Positions 24,973-33,508 of a stretch of 64,000 nucleotides of DNA are shown in pieces. The stretch is from Kiritimatiellaeota bacterium B1221 (lineage in GTDB: Bacteria > Verrucomicrobiota > Kiritimatiellia > SS1-B-03-39 > UBA6053): contig JARHXX010000002.1 of NCBI GenBank assembly GCA_029269125.1, forward strand, positions 62,001-126,000, given 5' to 3'. The notes beneath the pieces were generated by a model, which was given only the letters and a program-made list of their open reading frames with translations, searched no databases and was not told the origin of the DNA. The translations under genes were made by a program, and so were the position numbers. Numbering within the stretch: the stretch's first letter is position 1; every line of letters starts with the position of its first letter.

Positions 24973-25695
24973 ATGAAATACGCAATTCTTGGTGACATTC
25001 ACGCTAATTTAGAAGCACTTGAAACTGTACTCGCTGACGCTGAGGAGCACGGGGTGACAAACTTCGTTTGTATAGGGGATTTGATTGGATATAATGCGAA
25101 TCCCAGTGAATGTCTGGAGAAGATTCGAGAACTGGATGCGCCCGTGGTAATGGGCAATCATGATTATTATGGATCCCGTGAAGACAAGTTGGTGGGCTTT
25201 CATCCCATGGCCGCGGAAGTGATCAACTGGACGCGAAACCAACTCTCGGATGAACAGAAAGAGTGGTTGCGCAATTTGCCCTATTCCCGTCGGGTAGAAA
25301 CTTTTTCCATTGTCCACAGCACCTTGGATAACCCCCACAAATGGGGATATGTTTTGGATCGTTATGATGCCGAATCCAATTTTAATTATCAGACAACGTC
25401 GGTTTGTTTTTATGGGCATACCCATATCCCGATCGCGTTTGAAAAAGGGGATGAGATTCGTTCCGGTCTGTATTCAAAGATAAAAATTAAGGTGGGACGG
25501 AAATATTTCATCAATGTGGGGAGTGTGGGGCAGCCACGTGACGGAGATCCGCGGGCGGCCTATGTCATTTATGATATGATGAATAACCAAATCGAGTTGC
25601 GCCGTCTGGAATATGATCTCTCAAAAGTGCAGGAGAAAATCCTGGCGGCGGGACTTCCGAATAAAGTGGCGGCCCGTTTGGCTACCGGCCGTTGA
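24973..25695 (+). CDS. Calcineurin-like metallophosphoesterase (YfcE type)
   Basis: A 240-residue binuclear metal phosphoesterase. The ATG at 24973 gives MKYAILGDIHANLEAL, with the first metal ligands (GDIHAN) at the usual distance; an upstream in-frame start lacks a ribosome binding site. Other ligand motifs are VCIGDLIGYNANP, VMGNHDYY, a His in FSIVHST, and YGHTHIP. All required residues are present, so the enzyme should be active. Related proteins hydrolyse phosphodiesters or, in the symmetrical Ap4A group, dinucleotides; the substrate here is undetermined. Confidence 0.9.
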   Translation: MKYAILGDIHANLEALETVLADAEEHGVTNFVCIGDLIGYNANPSECLEKIRELDAPVVMGNHDYYGSREDKLVGFHPMAAEVINWTRNQLSDEQKEWLRNLPYSRRVETFSIVHSTLDNPHKWGYVLDRYDAESNFNYQTTSVCFYGHTHIPIAFEKGDEIRSGLYSKIKIKVGRKYFINVGSVGQPRDGDPRAAYVIYDMMNNQIELRRLEYDLSKVQEKILAAGLPNKVAARLATGR

Positions 25696-25703
25696 GGTTT
25701 TTT

Positions 25704-26498
25704 ATGTTTCGATCTTTTCTCATCCTTTTGATGTTTTGCGTTTCAGGGGTCTATGCCCAGGTGGAAGTTTCCACTTCGCTGCCTGCCAGCATTTTTCTTC
25801 GGTATGAAGGGATTCCCTTGCGGATGGAAATCATTAATAAAAGCGGTGAAGAATTGGTGCTGGGAAGTGAAGAAAGCGAGGATATCCTGCTCTTGCGGGT
25901 CCGCGATTTAGACAATCGGGTGATTCCCCGCACTAAGGTGCCCGTGTTGGAAGAGCCTTGGGTTATTCCGGACGGTGAGACGTCGGTGCGGACCTTTGAT
26001 TTGGTTCAACTCTTCTTATTGCATCATGCCATGAGTTATCGCTGTCTACAGGATGTGAAACTGGCAGGTGATTCCTACACGGGTCCTCCACGTATGTTTG
26101 AAGTGGTGTCGGGGCTTGAAGAAGAAATTATTAAACGCCGGAAAGCCAATCGTATTTTCACCATGATTGGATTGCATCGGGACGGGCGTGACGAATTAAT
26201 GTTGCGGGTCACCGATTATAAAGAGACGACGGTGTTGGCCACCTATTATCTGGAACGGCATTTAAAGCATTATGATCCCCACATGAAAGTGAATAAAGAA
26301 GGGGTCGTTTGTACACTGCATTATATTTCACCCAACCAGGTGGTGAAATGCACGTTTAATGAAGATGGATCTCCGATTGCCCGCACGTATTACAGTGCAT
26401 CCGCGGGAGTGCCGGTTCGCCTGTTGGAAGGGGTGGATGGAGATTTCGTGGTTCAAGGTGCGGTTGAAATTGAAGGTCAGTCCGGAGAAGGGGAGTAA
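25704..26498 (+). CDS. Secreted hypothetical protein
   Basis: A 264-residue protein with a signal peptide (MFRSFLILLMFCVSGVYAQ; cleavage likely after YA). I prefer ATG 25704, with GAGG seven bases upstream, over a TTG 12 bases earlier. The mature part reads as a beta-sandwich (PLRMEIINKSGEELVLG, YRCLQDVKLAG), then a charged stretch, then a second beta-rich half (ATYYLERHLKHYDPHM, VVCTLHYISPNQVVKC). No known family is recognised. Position between the phosphoesterase and the double-ACT gene gives no functional clue. Confidence 0.75.
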   Translation: MFRSFLILLMFCVSGVYAQVEVSTSLPASIFLRYEGIPLRMEIINKSGEELVLGSEESEDILLLRVRDLDNRVIPRTKVPVLEEPWVIPDGETSVRTFDLVQLFLLHHAMSYRCLQDVKLAGDSYTGPPRMFEVVSGLEEEIIKRRKANRIFTMIGLHRDGRDELMLRVTDYKETTVLATYYLERHLKHYDPHMKVNKEGVVCTLHYISPNQVVKCTFNEDGSPIARTYYSASAGVPVRLLEGVDGDFVVQGAVEIEGQSGEGE

Positions 26499-26503
26499 CT
26501 CGC

Positions 26504-27019
26504 GTGAATGATTCAATGGTACTGACGGTATTGGGTCCGGACCGTCCCGGGATTGTTGAAGCGTTGGCTGAGCAAGTCCGGAATCATCAGGGAAGCTGGC
26601 AGGAAAGCCGGTTGGCGCACCTTCAGGATCAATTTGCAGGTATTGTCGAAGTTTCACTGCCTTCCGGGCAGCGGCAGGGGTTTGAAGATGCGATTCGTGT
26701 CCTTGAATCCAGCATGAATTTGCAATGTCAATTTTCGGTGGTGCAGTCGCCGAAAGCTGCGGGGAAAAGCGTTCGGCTGGAATGTATAGGTCAGGATCGT
26801 CCCGGTATTGTGTTTGCCATCACCGATGTTTTACATGATCTGAATGTGAATGTGGAATCTATGGACACCTCTTTCCGATCAGCACCCATGTCCGGTGAAA
26901 CGCTTTTTTGCGCAGATTTTCTGGTTCAGTTACCGGCGTTATTGGATTTGGACTTATTGGAGGAGCGTTTGTCCTCCATTGGCCAGGAATTGATGCTGGA
27001 TGTTCAGCTGGAGGATTAA
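26504..27019 (+). CDS. gcvR: Double ACT-domain protein, GcvR-like
   Basis: A 171-residue protein of two ACT domains, beginning at GTG 26504 with GGGAG eight bases upstream. Domain 1 opens VLTVLGPDRPGIVEAL (residues about 5-80) and domain 2 VRLECIGQDRPGIVFAI (about 89-170); the GPDRPGIV/GQDRPGIV loops are the typical ligand-binding turns. In enterobacteria GcvR binds glycine and the activator GcvA to shut off glycine cleavage. Here no gcvA or gcv operon is nearby, so the regulated process is unknown. It could equally be a general amino-acid-sensing ACT protein. Confidence 0.8.
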   Translation: MNDSMVLTVLGPDRPGIVEALAEQVRNHQGSWQESRLAHLQDQFAGIVEVSLPSGQRQGFEDAIRVLESSMNLQCQFSVVQSPKAAGKSVRLECIGQDRPGIVFAITDVLHDLNVNVESMDTSFRSAPMSGETLFCADFLVQLPALLDLDLLEERLSSIGQELMLDVQLED

Positions 27020-27068
27020 GACGTCCCTTTGCGTGGAAATCGTGCTTGCAAAGAATTTTTCTGCACTC

Positions 27069-27497
27069 TTACTCCTGCCCTAAACGGGCACGGGTGAGGC
27101 GGATGGGTTCCAGGCTCACGATGGGGGGGAGTCCCTGCCTAAGTTGAATCCGTAAATTGTATTCTTTTTCCGGACTTTTTCTTACGGGAGGTTCCAAATA
27201 AACGGATGGAACATCGATCGGGGTTTTACCCGCGAAGAGTTTCGTTTTTACCATGCTGGATTTGTAAAGGGGTTGATTGGTTTCACGGGCGACTTCCACA
27301 TATGCCGGAAGGGTCTCCAGTTTTACCGGGGGATGGGATTTCCCTATCCGGGTTTCCACCGCATGCAGGGTTACGGGTGTCGGGTTGACCCATGATACGG
27401 AAACCAGGCGGTCTCCAGTAGGGATGGGGGTGCTTTGGCATCCGAAACAGATCAGAGCGATGCTGCCAAGTAAAAGGGTCTTAATTTTTGCGGTCAT
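27069..27497 (-). CDS. Small lipoprotein
   Basis: A 142-residue protein with a lipoprotein signal: start at 27497 (MTAKIKTLLLGSIALICFGC), the Cys being residue 20 and preceded by Gly. The mature part includes SVSWVNPTPVTLHAVETRIG and a C-terminal LRIQLRQGLPPIVSLEPIRL, predicted beta strands. Length and lipid anchoring suggest an outer-membrane or periplasmic partner of the coupled upstream secreted protein, whose 3' end it overlaps by 17 bases. Family unknown. It converges with the gcvR-like gene. Confidence 0.72.
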   Translation of the reverse strand: MTAKIKTLLLGSIALICFGCQSTPIPTGDRLVSVSWVNPTPVTLHAVETRIGKSHPPVKLETLPAYVEVARETNQPLYKSSMVKTKLFAGKTPIDVPSVYLEPPVRKSPEKEYNLRIQLRQGLPPIVSLEPIRLTRARLGQE

Positions 27498-28227
27498 GAG
27501 AAGGGGAGGTGGAGGATTGGGGGGACCAAAACAGATCCAAGGAGCATAGGACCGTCCAGCCTTGGGGGGGCAATACCAGACTTTCACGGGGACGACTGCT
27601 GAAAACGAGTTGGGTGGGGGATGTTTGAATTTCCACTTCAGGGCTTAAGCGGTCTTCCGGCAGTTCGATCTCCCAATGGGATTTCCATGTATTGGCAACG
27701 GTGCCATAGACCAGATACACATCTGCGGTATCGGACGGCTTATGCAAATCGGGAGGCAGCACGGTGGTTTCGATAGCGGGATTCAAAAAATCGACTGCTT
27801 CGGGAGCGAGTCCCGTGATACGGGTGGTCTGGCGTAAATGCTCACCTGTCGGATTCAGCTCGATGACATGAACCACTCGCAGGAAATAAGGTTCTCCTAA
27901 ATTCCGCTGCAGCATTACGACTTGTTTGCCTGCGGATGTCCGCCAGGCCCGGCTTTCCCACGCTTTTTCTTCAACCGGTTGAGGCATGGCTTGTATTTGG
28001 AGAGGACTGAGAAGTTGTTCTTCCATACCCGAGGGGCGTATGGAGACCACGGCTCCGACTTGTGGCGAAACGATGAGGCTCACTTTTTTGGTCGAAATCT
28101 CATAAACTTCTCCCCAATTTTCGACCTGGGTCGATGAAATCGGGGCAACAGGAACATCATCCGTCCATCCCCGGGTTCCCCCCCGGATCAGGGTACAAAG
28201 GATCAGGGTTTTAAGCAGGGATTTCAT
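27481..28227 (-). CDS. Secreted hypothetical protein
   Basis: A 248-residue protein with a short signal peptide (MKSLLKTLILCTLIRGG). The mature part is mostly predicted beta structure: EISTKKVSLIVSPQVGAVVS, FLRVVHVIELNPTGEHLRQT and SPTQLVFSSRPRESLVLPP. Text such as VGAVVSIRPSG and RITGLAPEAVDF is reminiscent of galactose-mutarotase-like or polysaccharide-processing beta-sandwiches, but I see no catalytic signature and do not assign one. It overlaps the small lipoprotein gene by 17 bases and is divergent from ssb. Confidence 0.75.
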   Translation of the reverse strand: MKSLLKTLILCTLIRGGTRGWTDDVPVAPISSTQVENWGEVYEISTKKVSLIVSPQVGAVVSIRPSGMEEQLLSPLQIQAMPQPVEEKAWESRAWRTSAGKQVVMLQRNLGEPYFLRVVHVIELNPTGEHLRQTTRITGLAPEAVDFLNPAIETTVLPPDLHKPSDTADVYLVYGTVANTWKSHWEIELPEDRLSPEVEIQTSPTQLVFSSRPRESLVLPPQGWTVLCSLDLFWSPQSSTSPSHDRKN

Positions 28228-28380
28228 GAGGGTCTTATAGCGTAGAAAGAGGTCGTTTGGCCAGAGAGAAGTCCGGCGGAAAACTTTTTAAAGTTTTTTG
28301 CGGAAAAGTCGTCATACCCTGCTTTCGGGTTAGAGTCAGAGGAAAATGAATTCTTCTGCAACAACCCAAGAGGAAAGATT
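28228..28380. promoter_or_regulatory. Divergent promoter region of ssb and secreted-protein gene
   Basis: The 153-base gap is the only space for promoters of both genes. It contains an interrupted palindromic stretch (GGAAAACTTTTTAAAGTTTT near 28277-28296). The ribosome binding site of ssb is AGAGGAAAG just before the ATG. Confidence 0.35.
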
Positions 28381-28734
28381 ATGCCAAACCTGAATGTCGT
28401 ACAATTATTAGGAAAGGTCACATGGGAGCCTAAACTCCGTGAACTGAAAAACGGAAACAAAGTAGCTGAGCTGGGTCTTGGAATTTCGGAAAATTTCAAG
28501 AATGAGCAAGGGGAGTGGTCTCACCGCATGCATTTTGTGGATGTGGTGCTTTGGAATGAGCAGGCTCGCTTTGCAGTGGACCAGCTCCATAAAGGGGATG
28601 GTGTGTTGGTTCAGGGCGCATTGCAGTTTGATCAGTGGGAGAGTAAAGATGGAGGGAAACGTTCCAAATTACGGGTCAAGGGGCAACGGGTCCAGCCGGT
28701 CATGCTCCCACCTTCGAAAGCGCAATCGGCTTAA
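28381..28734 (+). CDS. ssb: Single-stranded DNA-binding protein
   Basis: A 117-residue OB-fold protein with the SSB opening NVVQLLGKVTWEPKLRELKNG, the central HFVDVVLWNEQARFA and the DGVLVQGALQFDQWESKDGG block. It coats single-stranded DNA during replication, repair or recombination. It is shorter than the housekeeping form of most bacteria (about 160-180) and has no Gly/Pro-rich linker or acidic DDDIPF-type tail, ending PPSKAQSA. That tail recruits partner proteins, so this may be a secondary copy, or the major SSB may lie elsewhere. Preceded by a good AGAGGAAAG site. Confidence 0.9.
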   Translation: MPNLNVVQLLGKVTWEPKLRELKNGNKVAELGLGISENFKNEQGEWSHRMHFVDVVLWNEQARFAVDQLHKGDGVLVQGALQFDQWESKDGGKRSKLRVKGQRVQPVMLPPSKAQSA

Positions 28735-28846
28735 GTTCTTTTGTGCTCGGAGAGGCTGAGCGTCCATGCAAGAGCCCCCATGCAGGTAGATGCAATCGTA
28801 GTTGTGGCTTGGCTATGGGGGATTTTGCAGGTAAGAGAGCGATCTT

Positions 28847-29392
28847 ATGAATTTTGAAGCCCCTTTTGTTTCTATCTATTTTGGTGTTTTCCTGCTGGCC
28901 TTTTATGGCTGGATGTGGCGAATGCCTGCGCAGTCAACGGCCGCCTTGAAAGCGTTTCCCCGCAGTGTTTGGCCCGGCCGGATCCTGATTGCGGTTTCAG
29001 TCGCCTGGTTTGCGTCCAACTTAAACCAGGTGGATTTAGGGCGTTTTAATAATTTAAAAATGGCGCTTTGGGTCGCGGTTCCTCTGGGAATATTTTTGAT
29101 TACCCAATATTTACCGGATCTTCTTTCGGTGCGGGGATTTTGCACCTTTTGTTTGCTCGCCGGTCAGTCGGTACTGGTGGCGGTCCGCTGGCATGGAACC
29201 ATCTCTCAGACTGCAGTGGCACTGTTGGTGTATGTACTGATGGTGGAGTGTATGTTTCTCGTTTTGTATCCTCACTTTTGGATTCGGGGGATTCAGTGGA
29301 TGGAAGCGGTGCCTCAACGCCGGGTCATGGCACTGTCCGCAGGCTTTTTGATCTCAGCGGGTCTTTTAATTTGTGGTTTTATTTCACTGTAA
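28847..29392 (+). CDS. Hypothetical multi-helix membrane protein
   Basis: A 181-residue integral membrane protein with five or six predicted helices: FVSIYFGVFLLAFYGWM, ILIAVSVAWFASN, LWVAVPLGIFLITQYL, FCTFCLLAGQSVLVAV, AVALLVYVLMVECMFLVLY and a final LSAGFLISAGLLIC. Helix 4 carries a CTFC pair. No family is recognised. It ends six bases before the phosphopantetheinyl transferase gene, so the two are probably co-transcribed. Confidence 0.75.
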   Translation: MNFEAPFVSIYFGVFLLAFYGWMWRMPAQSTAALKAFPRSVWPGRILIAVSVAWFASNLNQVDLGRFNNLKMALWVAVPLGIFLITQYLPDLLSVRGFCTFCLLAGQSVLVAVRWHGTISQTAVALLVYVLMVECMFLVLYPHFWIRGIQWMEAVPQRRVMALSAGFLISAGLLICGFISL

Positions 29393-29398
29393 TGCGCC

Positions 29399-30088
29399 AT
29401 GATTCCGGGGTTCCCAGAACTGGAGCTTGATGAAATTCGGGCAAGCCTGTCTGCCGGGGACTTATTGAGTTTTGTCTTTCCGCTTGAGACCCCTCAAAAG
29501 TATTTCAGGCCTTATGCGACGCGGTTGAGTGAGGACGAAAAGCAGCGAATCCATCGCTTTAAGCATTCCAAAGATGCACAGGCCTATTCGATGGGGCGGA
29601 TTTTTATCCGTTCGATCCTGGAGGGCTTTTTGGGAGAGCGGCCCTTAAAGATCGCGTTGACAGAGCATGGAAAACCATATTGTCCTCTCCCTCACTCCCC
29701 CCGGTTTAATCTGAGTCACGGAGGGGGCTGGTTATTGGTAAGTTTTAGTCAGTCCACTTGGGTGGGAGTGGATTTGGAAGATTTACGCCGTGAGGTTCGG
29801 GCGAAAGCTCTGGCAAACAGATATTTTTCGCCTGCGGAACAGGCGATGTTTACCCGCGGAGGTGATGCGGGTTCTTTTATGAATATTTGGACCCGAAAGG
29901 AGGCGCGTTTGAAAGCAAGCGGGGAGGGGCTCACCGTGCCGATTTCAGAACGTTGCACTTTAACCGAGTCCGGATGGCAGTATGAGGCGGTAAAAGCCGA
30001 TCGGTATGTTCAGGGGGTGGTTGCTTATCCGGGGGATAAGCGTATCCACAGGGTCTTTCGACGTTCCGTTTCAGATTTTAGTTCGTAG
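29399..30088 (+). CDS. 4'-Phosphopantetheinyl transferase (Sfp type)
   Basis: A 229-residue enzyme that moves 4'-phosphopantetheine from CoA to a Ser of acyl- or peptidyl-carrier proteins. Visible motifs are FNLSHGGGWLLV (substrate-binding His), VGVDLEDLRRE (Mg2+-binding Asp/Glu) and NIWTRKEARLKASGEGL (KEA motif), in the usual order. The length and double pseudo-repeat fit the Sfp group rather than the small AcpS type. No polyketide or peptide synthetase is in this window. Its 3' end overlaps that of the CinA-fusion gene by 11 bases (convergent). Confidence 0.92.
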   Translation: MIPGFPELELDEIRASLSAGDLLSFVFPLETPQKYFRPYATRLSEDEKQRIHRFKHSKDAQAYSMGRIFIRSILEGFLGERPLKIALTEHGKPYCPLPHSPRFNLSHGGGWLLVSFSQSTWVGVDLEDLRREVRAKALANRYFSPAEQAMFTRGGDAGSFMNIWTRKEARLKASGEGLTVPISERCTLTESGWQYEAVKADRYVQGVVAYPGDKRIHRVFRRSVSDFSS

Positions 30089-31835
30089 CGTGTATGGCAC
30101 GCCACAATTCGCTCATGGCGCGTTGAATGCCATGTTCCCGGATATTGCTCCGATTTCCACCTGCTTGAAACTGAGTGACCTTGCAGTAATTTTCACCGGA
30201 TACACCGACGTAAAACAGTCCGATGGGTTTTTCCGCCGTGCCTCCACCGGGTCCGGCGATACCGGTAATACTCACGCCCCAGTTGCTATTGAATTTTTTG
30301 CGAACCCCCGTGGCCATTTCCCCTGCCACTTCTTCAGAAACCGCACCTTTGGTGGCTAAAGCGTTTTCTGAAACGTTTAATTCACTCACTTTAATGTGAT
30401 TGGCATAGGCCACGACCCCGCCCAGGAGATAGTCCGAAGCGCCGGGAACCGTACTGATGCGTTCTGAGATTCCGCCTGCGGTGCAGGATTCAGCGGTTGC
30501 GACGGTTGCCTGGTTTTTCCGTAAGATTTCACCCAGTTCATTTTCGATGAAGTTTCCGGTTTCATTAAGGATATCTCCAGCAAATACGCTCCGCGTTTGA
30601 TTTCTGAGCTCAGAGACGCGATCGATGGTGCCGGTGAAACGTAATTCAACAGATCCGGGGGTCGCGCAATAGGCGATCTGCACTTCCCGGAAATTATTCA
30701 TTTTCCGCACTTTATCTTGAATCATGGATTCACTCTGTCCGATGATTCGGAAAATTGCCTGGTGGTGGTCCTGAAGTTTAATGCATTCCTCCAACCATGG
30801 ACGTACCGCGGTTTCAAGCAGGCCTTCAAGCTCCCGGGGAGGTCCGGGAAGTAACCAGAGGTGGCGGCTGTTGCTGATGCCGATGTGTTGACCGGGAGCA
30901 ATGCCCACCGGATTCATATAGACATTGGCGCCGTCGATGACCAAAGCTTGCCGGCGTTGTTTCTGGGTGGGGGTGCGGCGCAACTGGACGAAATAATTGG
31001 TTAAATGGTCATCCGATTCCTGATGGTATTGAACTTTTCGGTGCAGGCCTTTTGCCACCGCTTCCCGGGTCTGGTCATCATCAGTGGGCCCTAAACCTCC
31101 CGTAACGATCACCAGATCACTACGACTCACGGCGGCCAAGACCACGGCTTCAATGGAATCAGGATCATCCGGCAAGACGGTTTCCCGAACCATGGGAATC
31201 CCAAAAGAGGTGAGCAGGGCTCCCAATCTGAATCCGTGTTGATTGAGGGTGCGCCCTTGAAGTAGTTCGCTACCGGTGGTGATGAGTTCTGCACTCCGAA
31301 TCACAGTGGGAGCGTCTGGTTCCGATTCGTGGAGGCGTTCAATCCATCCTGCAATAAACCGCTTTTGCTCCACGGTGATATTGGTTTCCATGGAAGATTT
31401 TACCCGGTCAATAGAGTCTTCAATGGAGGTATGTTCCAATACCGCGACCAGGCAGGCCACCACGACTGAACTTCTTCCGACCCCTGCATGGCAATGGACG
31501 ACCATCCTTTCGCCATCCCGGAGTTTTTGGGCGAGTACCGGAATCAATTGATCCATGTCCCCGTGCCCCGGTTGAAGAAAATCCACCATAGGGAATTGGG
31601 TGATCTCTAATTTATTTTTACTGTATAATTTTTTGAGATCCTTCTTGCAGCGTTTTTTAATTTCCCGGTCACTTAACAGGATGACCACGCGGTGGAGTTC
31701 TTCCTGTTTATAGAAACGGAAGACCCGATCGCTGTCGTACCGTCCATATGGCATGGGGCTCACATACAGCTCACCCCGAACGTGGAGAGGGATTCGCGAA
31801 AAGCTGGTATCGGAGGAGTTGTGGGGTTGAAACAT
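30078..31835 (-). CDS. cinA: Dual-specificity phosphatase fused to CinA
   Basis: A 585-residue three-part protein. Residues 1-180 form a tyrosine/dual-specificity phosphatase: HCHAGVGRSS with Cys115 and Arg121 of the CX5R loop, and Asp85 in PMVDFLQPG as a likely general acid. Residues about 183-355 are a MoaB/MogA-like domain with ELITTGSELLQGR and IVTGGLGPTDDDQTREA. Residues about 430-585 are the CinA C-terminal nicotinamide-mononucleotide deamidase: ATAESCTAGGISERIS, GGVVAYANHIK and GITGIAGPGGGT. Normal CinA (about 410) has only the latter two domains. CinA works in pyridine nucleotide salvage; the phosphatase may act on a sugar-phosphate or nucleotide. All phosphatase residues look intact. 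It lies 45 bases after the rseP-like gene. Confidence 0.88.
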   Translation of the reverse strand: MFQPHNSSDTSFSRIPLHVRGELYVSPMPYGRYDSDRVFRFYKQEELHRVVILLSDREIKKRCKKDLKKLYSKNKLEITQFPMVDFLQPGHGDMDQLIPVLAQKLRDGERMVVHCHAGVGRSSVVVACLVAVLEHTSIEDSIDRVKSSMETNITVEQKRFIAGWIERLHESEPDAPTVIRSAELITTGSELLQGRTLNQHGFRLGALLTSFGIPMVRETVLPDDPDSIEAVVLAAVSRSDLVIVTGGLGPTDDDQTREAVAKGLHRKVQYHQESDDHLTNYFVQLRRTPTQKQRRQALVIDGANVYMNPVGIAPGQHIGISNSRHLWLLPGPPRELEGLLETAVRPWLEECIKLQDHHQAIFRIIGQSESMIQDKVRKMNNFREVQIAYCATPGSVELRFTGTIDRVSELRNQTRSVFAGDILNETGNFIENELGEILRKNQATVATAESCTAGGISERISTVPGASDYLLGGVVAYANHIKVSELNVSENALATKGAVSEEVAGEMATGVRKKFNSNWGVSITGIAGPGGGTAEKPIGLFYVGVSGENYCKVTQFQAGGNRSNIREHGIQRAMSELWRAIHATN

Positions 31836-31880
31836 GCTTTTGGGCCGATGGAATAACGATAATAATGGAGGGGAATCCCT

Positions 31881-33311
31881 TTACTCTGTCTGGTCGGGGG
31901 GGACCGTGCCGGGAACCGGCGTTCCGGTTTCTTCCGGTACAGCCACCTCTTTGTTGATTTTGCGAATGAGCAGAACGTCCTTGAAGCTTAGCACGACCAT
32001 CATTGTGAGGAGGAGTACCACCATGAGATTGGCCAGTGACGTAATCAGACGGCGGTAAGGTTTCCTGCCGGTGACAATTTCGAACAGGGCGACCATGATG
32101 TGTCCTCCGTCCAGAATAATCAGGGGCAGTAAATTGATGATCGCCAGATTGATATTTATCAGCGCCGTGAACCACAGTGCCTGCATGGGATGGAATTTCA
32201 CTTGTGAGTGCATACCACTCAGAATCATGACCGGTCCGCCTACGCCTTTCGCAGCCAGCCCCATTTCCTTTGGCCGGGTAAAGGCTTTGAGGGTACGGAA
32301 GATGGATCCGGAAAAATAACGAATTTGGCTGAGTGGGGTTGGATGAACATTTTCATATTCACCTGAGAATTCGATCCCGATCATCCAGCGTTGTAATTCT
32401 TCGTCCCAGTTCGCGGCCAATGACAGGACTTTGCTATCCTCTTCATTGCGGGATTGAACGGTAATTGCGAGGGGCTCACCTTTTGATTCTGAGACTTTTG
32501 TCACGAAATCCTGGCTGTCTACCACGTCTTCACCATCGATAGAGAGCAATTTGTCCCCGGCCTGTAAACCGGCTTTTTCTGCCGGGGTATCGGGAAATAC
32601 TTTATGGACACCCAGAAAAATAAGAGAGGGTTCTACCGGACCGATCCCCGGCACCTGTCGGAATCCATAGGCGTTGACCACGGTGGGGACCTGATAGAAA
32701 TTGATCAGTTCCTGGTCTCGAAGGACCAGCATATCCAGTTTTTGGTTCAGCATTCCTGCAATACGAAAATCGTCCCAAAAATGGATTTTATCGTCATTAA
32801 TTTTCAGCAGGGTATCTCCCTCACGCAAGCCCGCCTCATAGGCAGGGCTATTTTCAATCACATAGCCGACCACTGCGGGTCCGGGGCCCGGATCAGGGGG
32901 TTTTCCGACTTGCCAGACAATGATGGCCAGGACAAATGCGGCCACCACATTCATAAAGGGGCCGGCAACTGCAATGACAATACGTTTCCAAGGCGCAATC
33001 TCGCCGAGTTTTCCGTCTTTTGCATCCTCATTTTCAAATGCGGAGCCGGTAATGTCCATTTGGGGGAGGGCGACATAGCCCCCTATAGGCAATAAAGAGA
33101 TTTTATACACCACGCCATTGATTTCTTTTTTCCAGAGTGCGGGCCCCATCCCAATAGAAAAGGCATCAATCCGAAGACCAAACCATTTTGCGGTGAGAAA
33201 GTGTCCCAGCTCATGAATGAGAACGGTGCCTCCAAAGAGGAGCAAGACTGCGCCGATGGAGAGGATGAGCGGGAAAAGGTTTTGAGTAAAGTAATCGATA
33301 ATAACGGACAT
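31881..33311 (-). CDS. rseP: Site-2 membrane protease, RseP type
   Basis: A 476-residue M50 metalloprotease that cleaves within membrane helices, such as anti-sigma factors in envelope stress. I place the start at 33311 (MSVIIDYFTQNLF), with AGGAAG upstream. HELGH (His33, Glu34, His37) is the zinc site in helix 1. FSIGMGPALWK and PIGGYVALPQMD follow, two PDZ domains lie between about residues 140 and 330, and the second active-site segment INLLPLIILDGGH supplies the Asp ligand. Length fits RseP. The neighbours (cinA fusion, histidine kinase divergent) do not include the usual dxr, consistent with isoprenoid supply by mevalonate. Confidence 0.93.
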   Translation of the reverse strand: MSVIIDYFTQNLFPLILSIGAVLLLFGGTVLIHELGHFLTAKWFGLRIDAFSIGMGPALWKKEINGVVYKISLLPIGGYVALPQMDITGSAFENEDAKDGKLGEIAPWKRIVIAVAGPFMNVVAAFVLAIIVWQVGKPPDPGPGPAVVGYVIENSPAYEAGLREGDTLLKINDDKIHFWDDFRIAGMLNQKLDMLVLRDQELINFYQVPTVVNAYGFRQVPGIGPVEPSLIFLGVHKVFPDTPAEKAGLQAGDKLLSIDGEDVVDSQDFVTKVSESKGEPLAITVQSRNEEDSKVLSLAANWDEELQRWMIGIEFSGEYENVHPTPLSQIRYFSGSIFRTLKAFTRPKEMGLAAKGVGGPVMILSGMHSQVKFHPMQALWFTALININLAIINLLPLIILDGGHIMVALFEIVTGRKPYRRLITSLANLMVVLLLTMMVVLSFKDVLLIRKINKEVAVPEETGTPVPGTVPPDQTE

Positions 33312-33508
33312 GGGTTTCTTCCTATTGAACAGAGGCCTAACATCCATTCTTTTCGTTGAAAATCAATAGAGCATGTTGCTGACATCTGCGGATACGGTTT
33401 GCCCGGTGACGGGCTGTTATGTAGAAATCCTATTTGATTTAATAGAGGGGGCTATAAAAAATGCTTGATTCTTGAGGGAGAGATATCAGGATTCATTTTA
33501 TTCTTCTT
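33312..33508. promoter_or_regulatory. Divergent promoter region, rseP-like gene and histidine kinase
   Basis: The 197-base intergenic space is AT-rich and holds the promoters of both divergent genes. I see no strong sigma-70 pair or operator. Confidence 0.3.
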
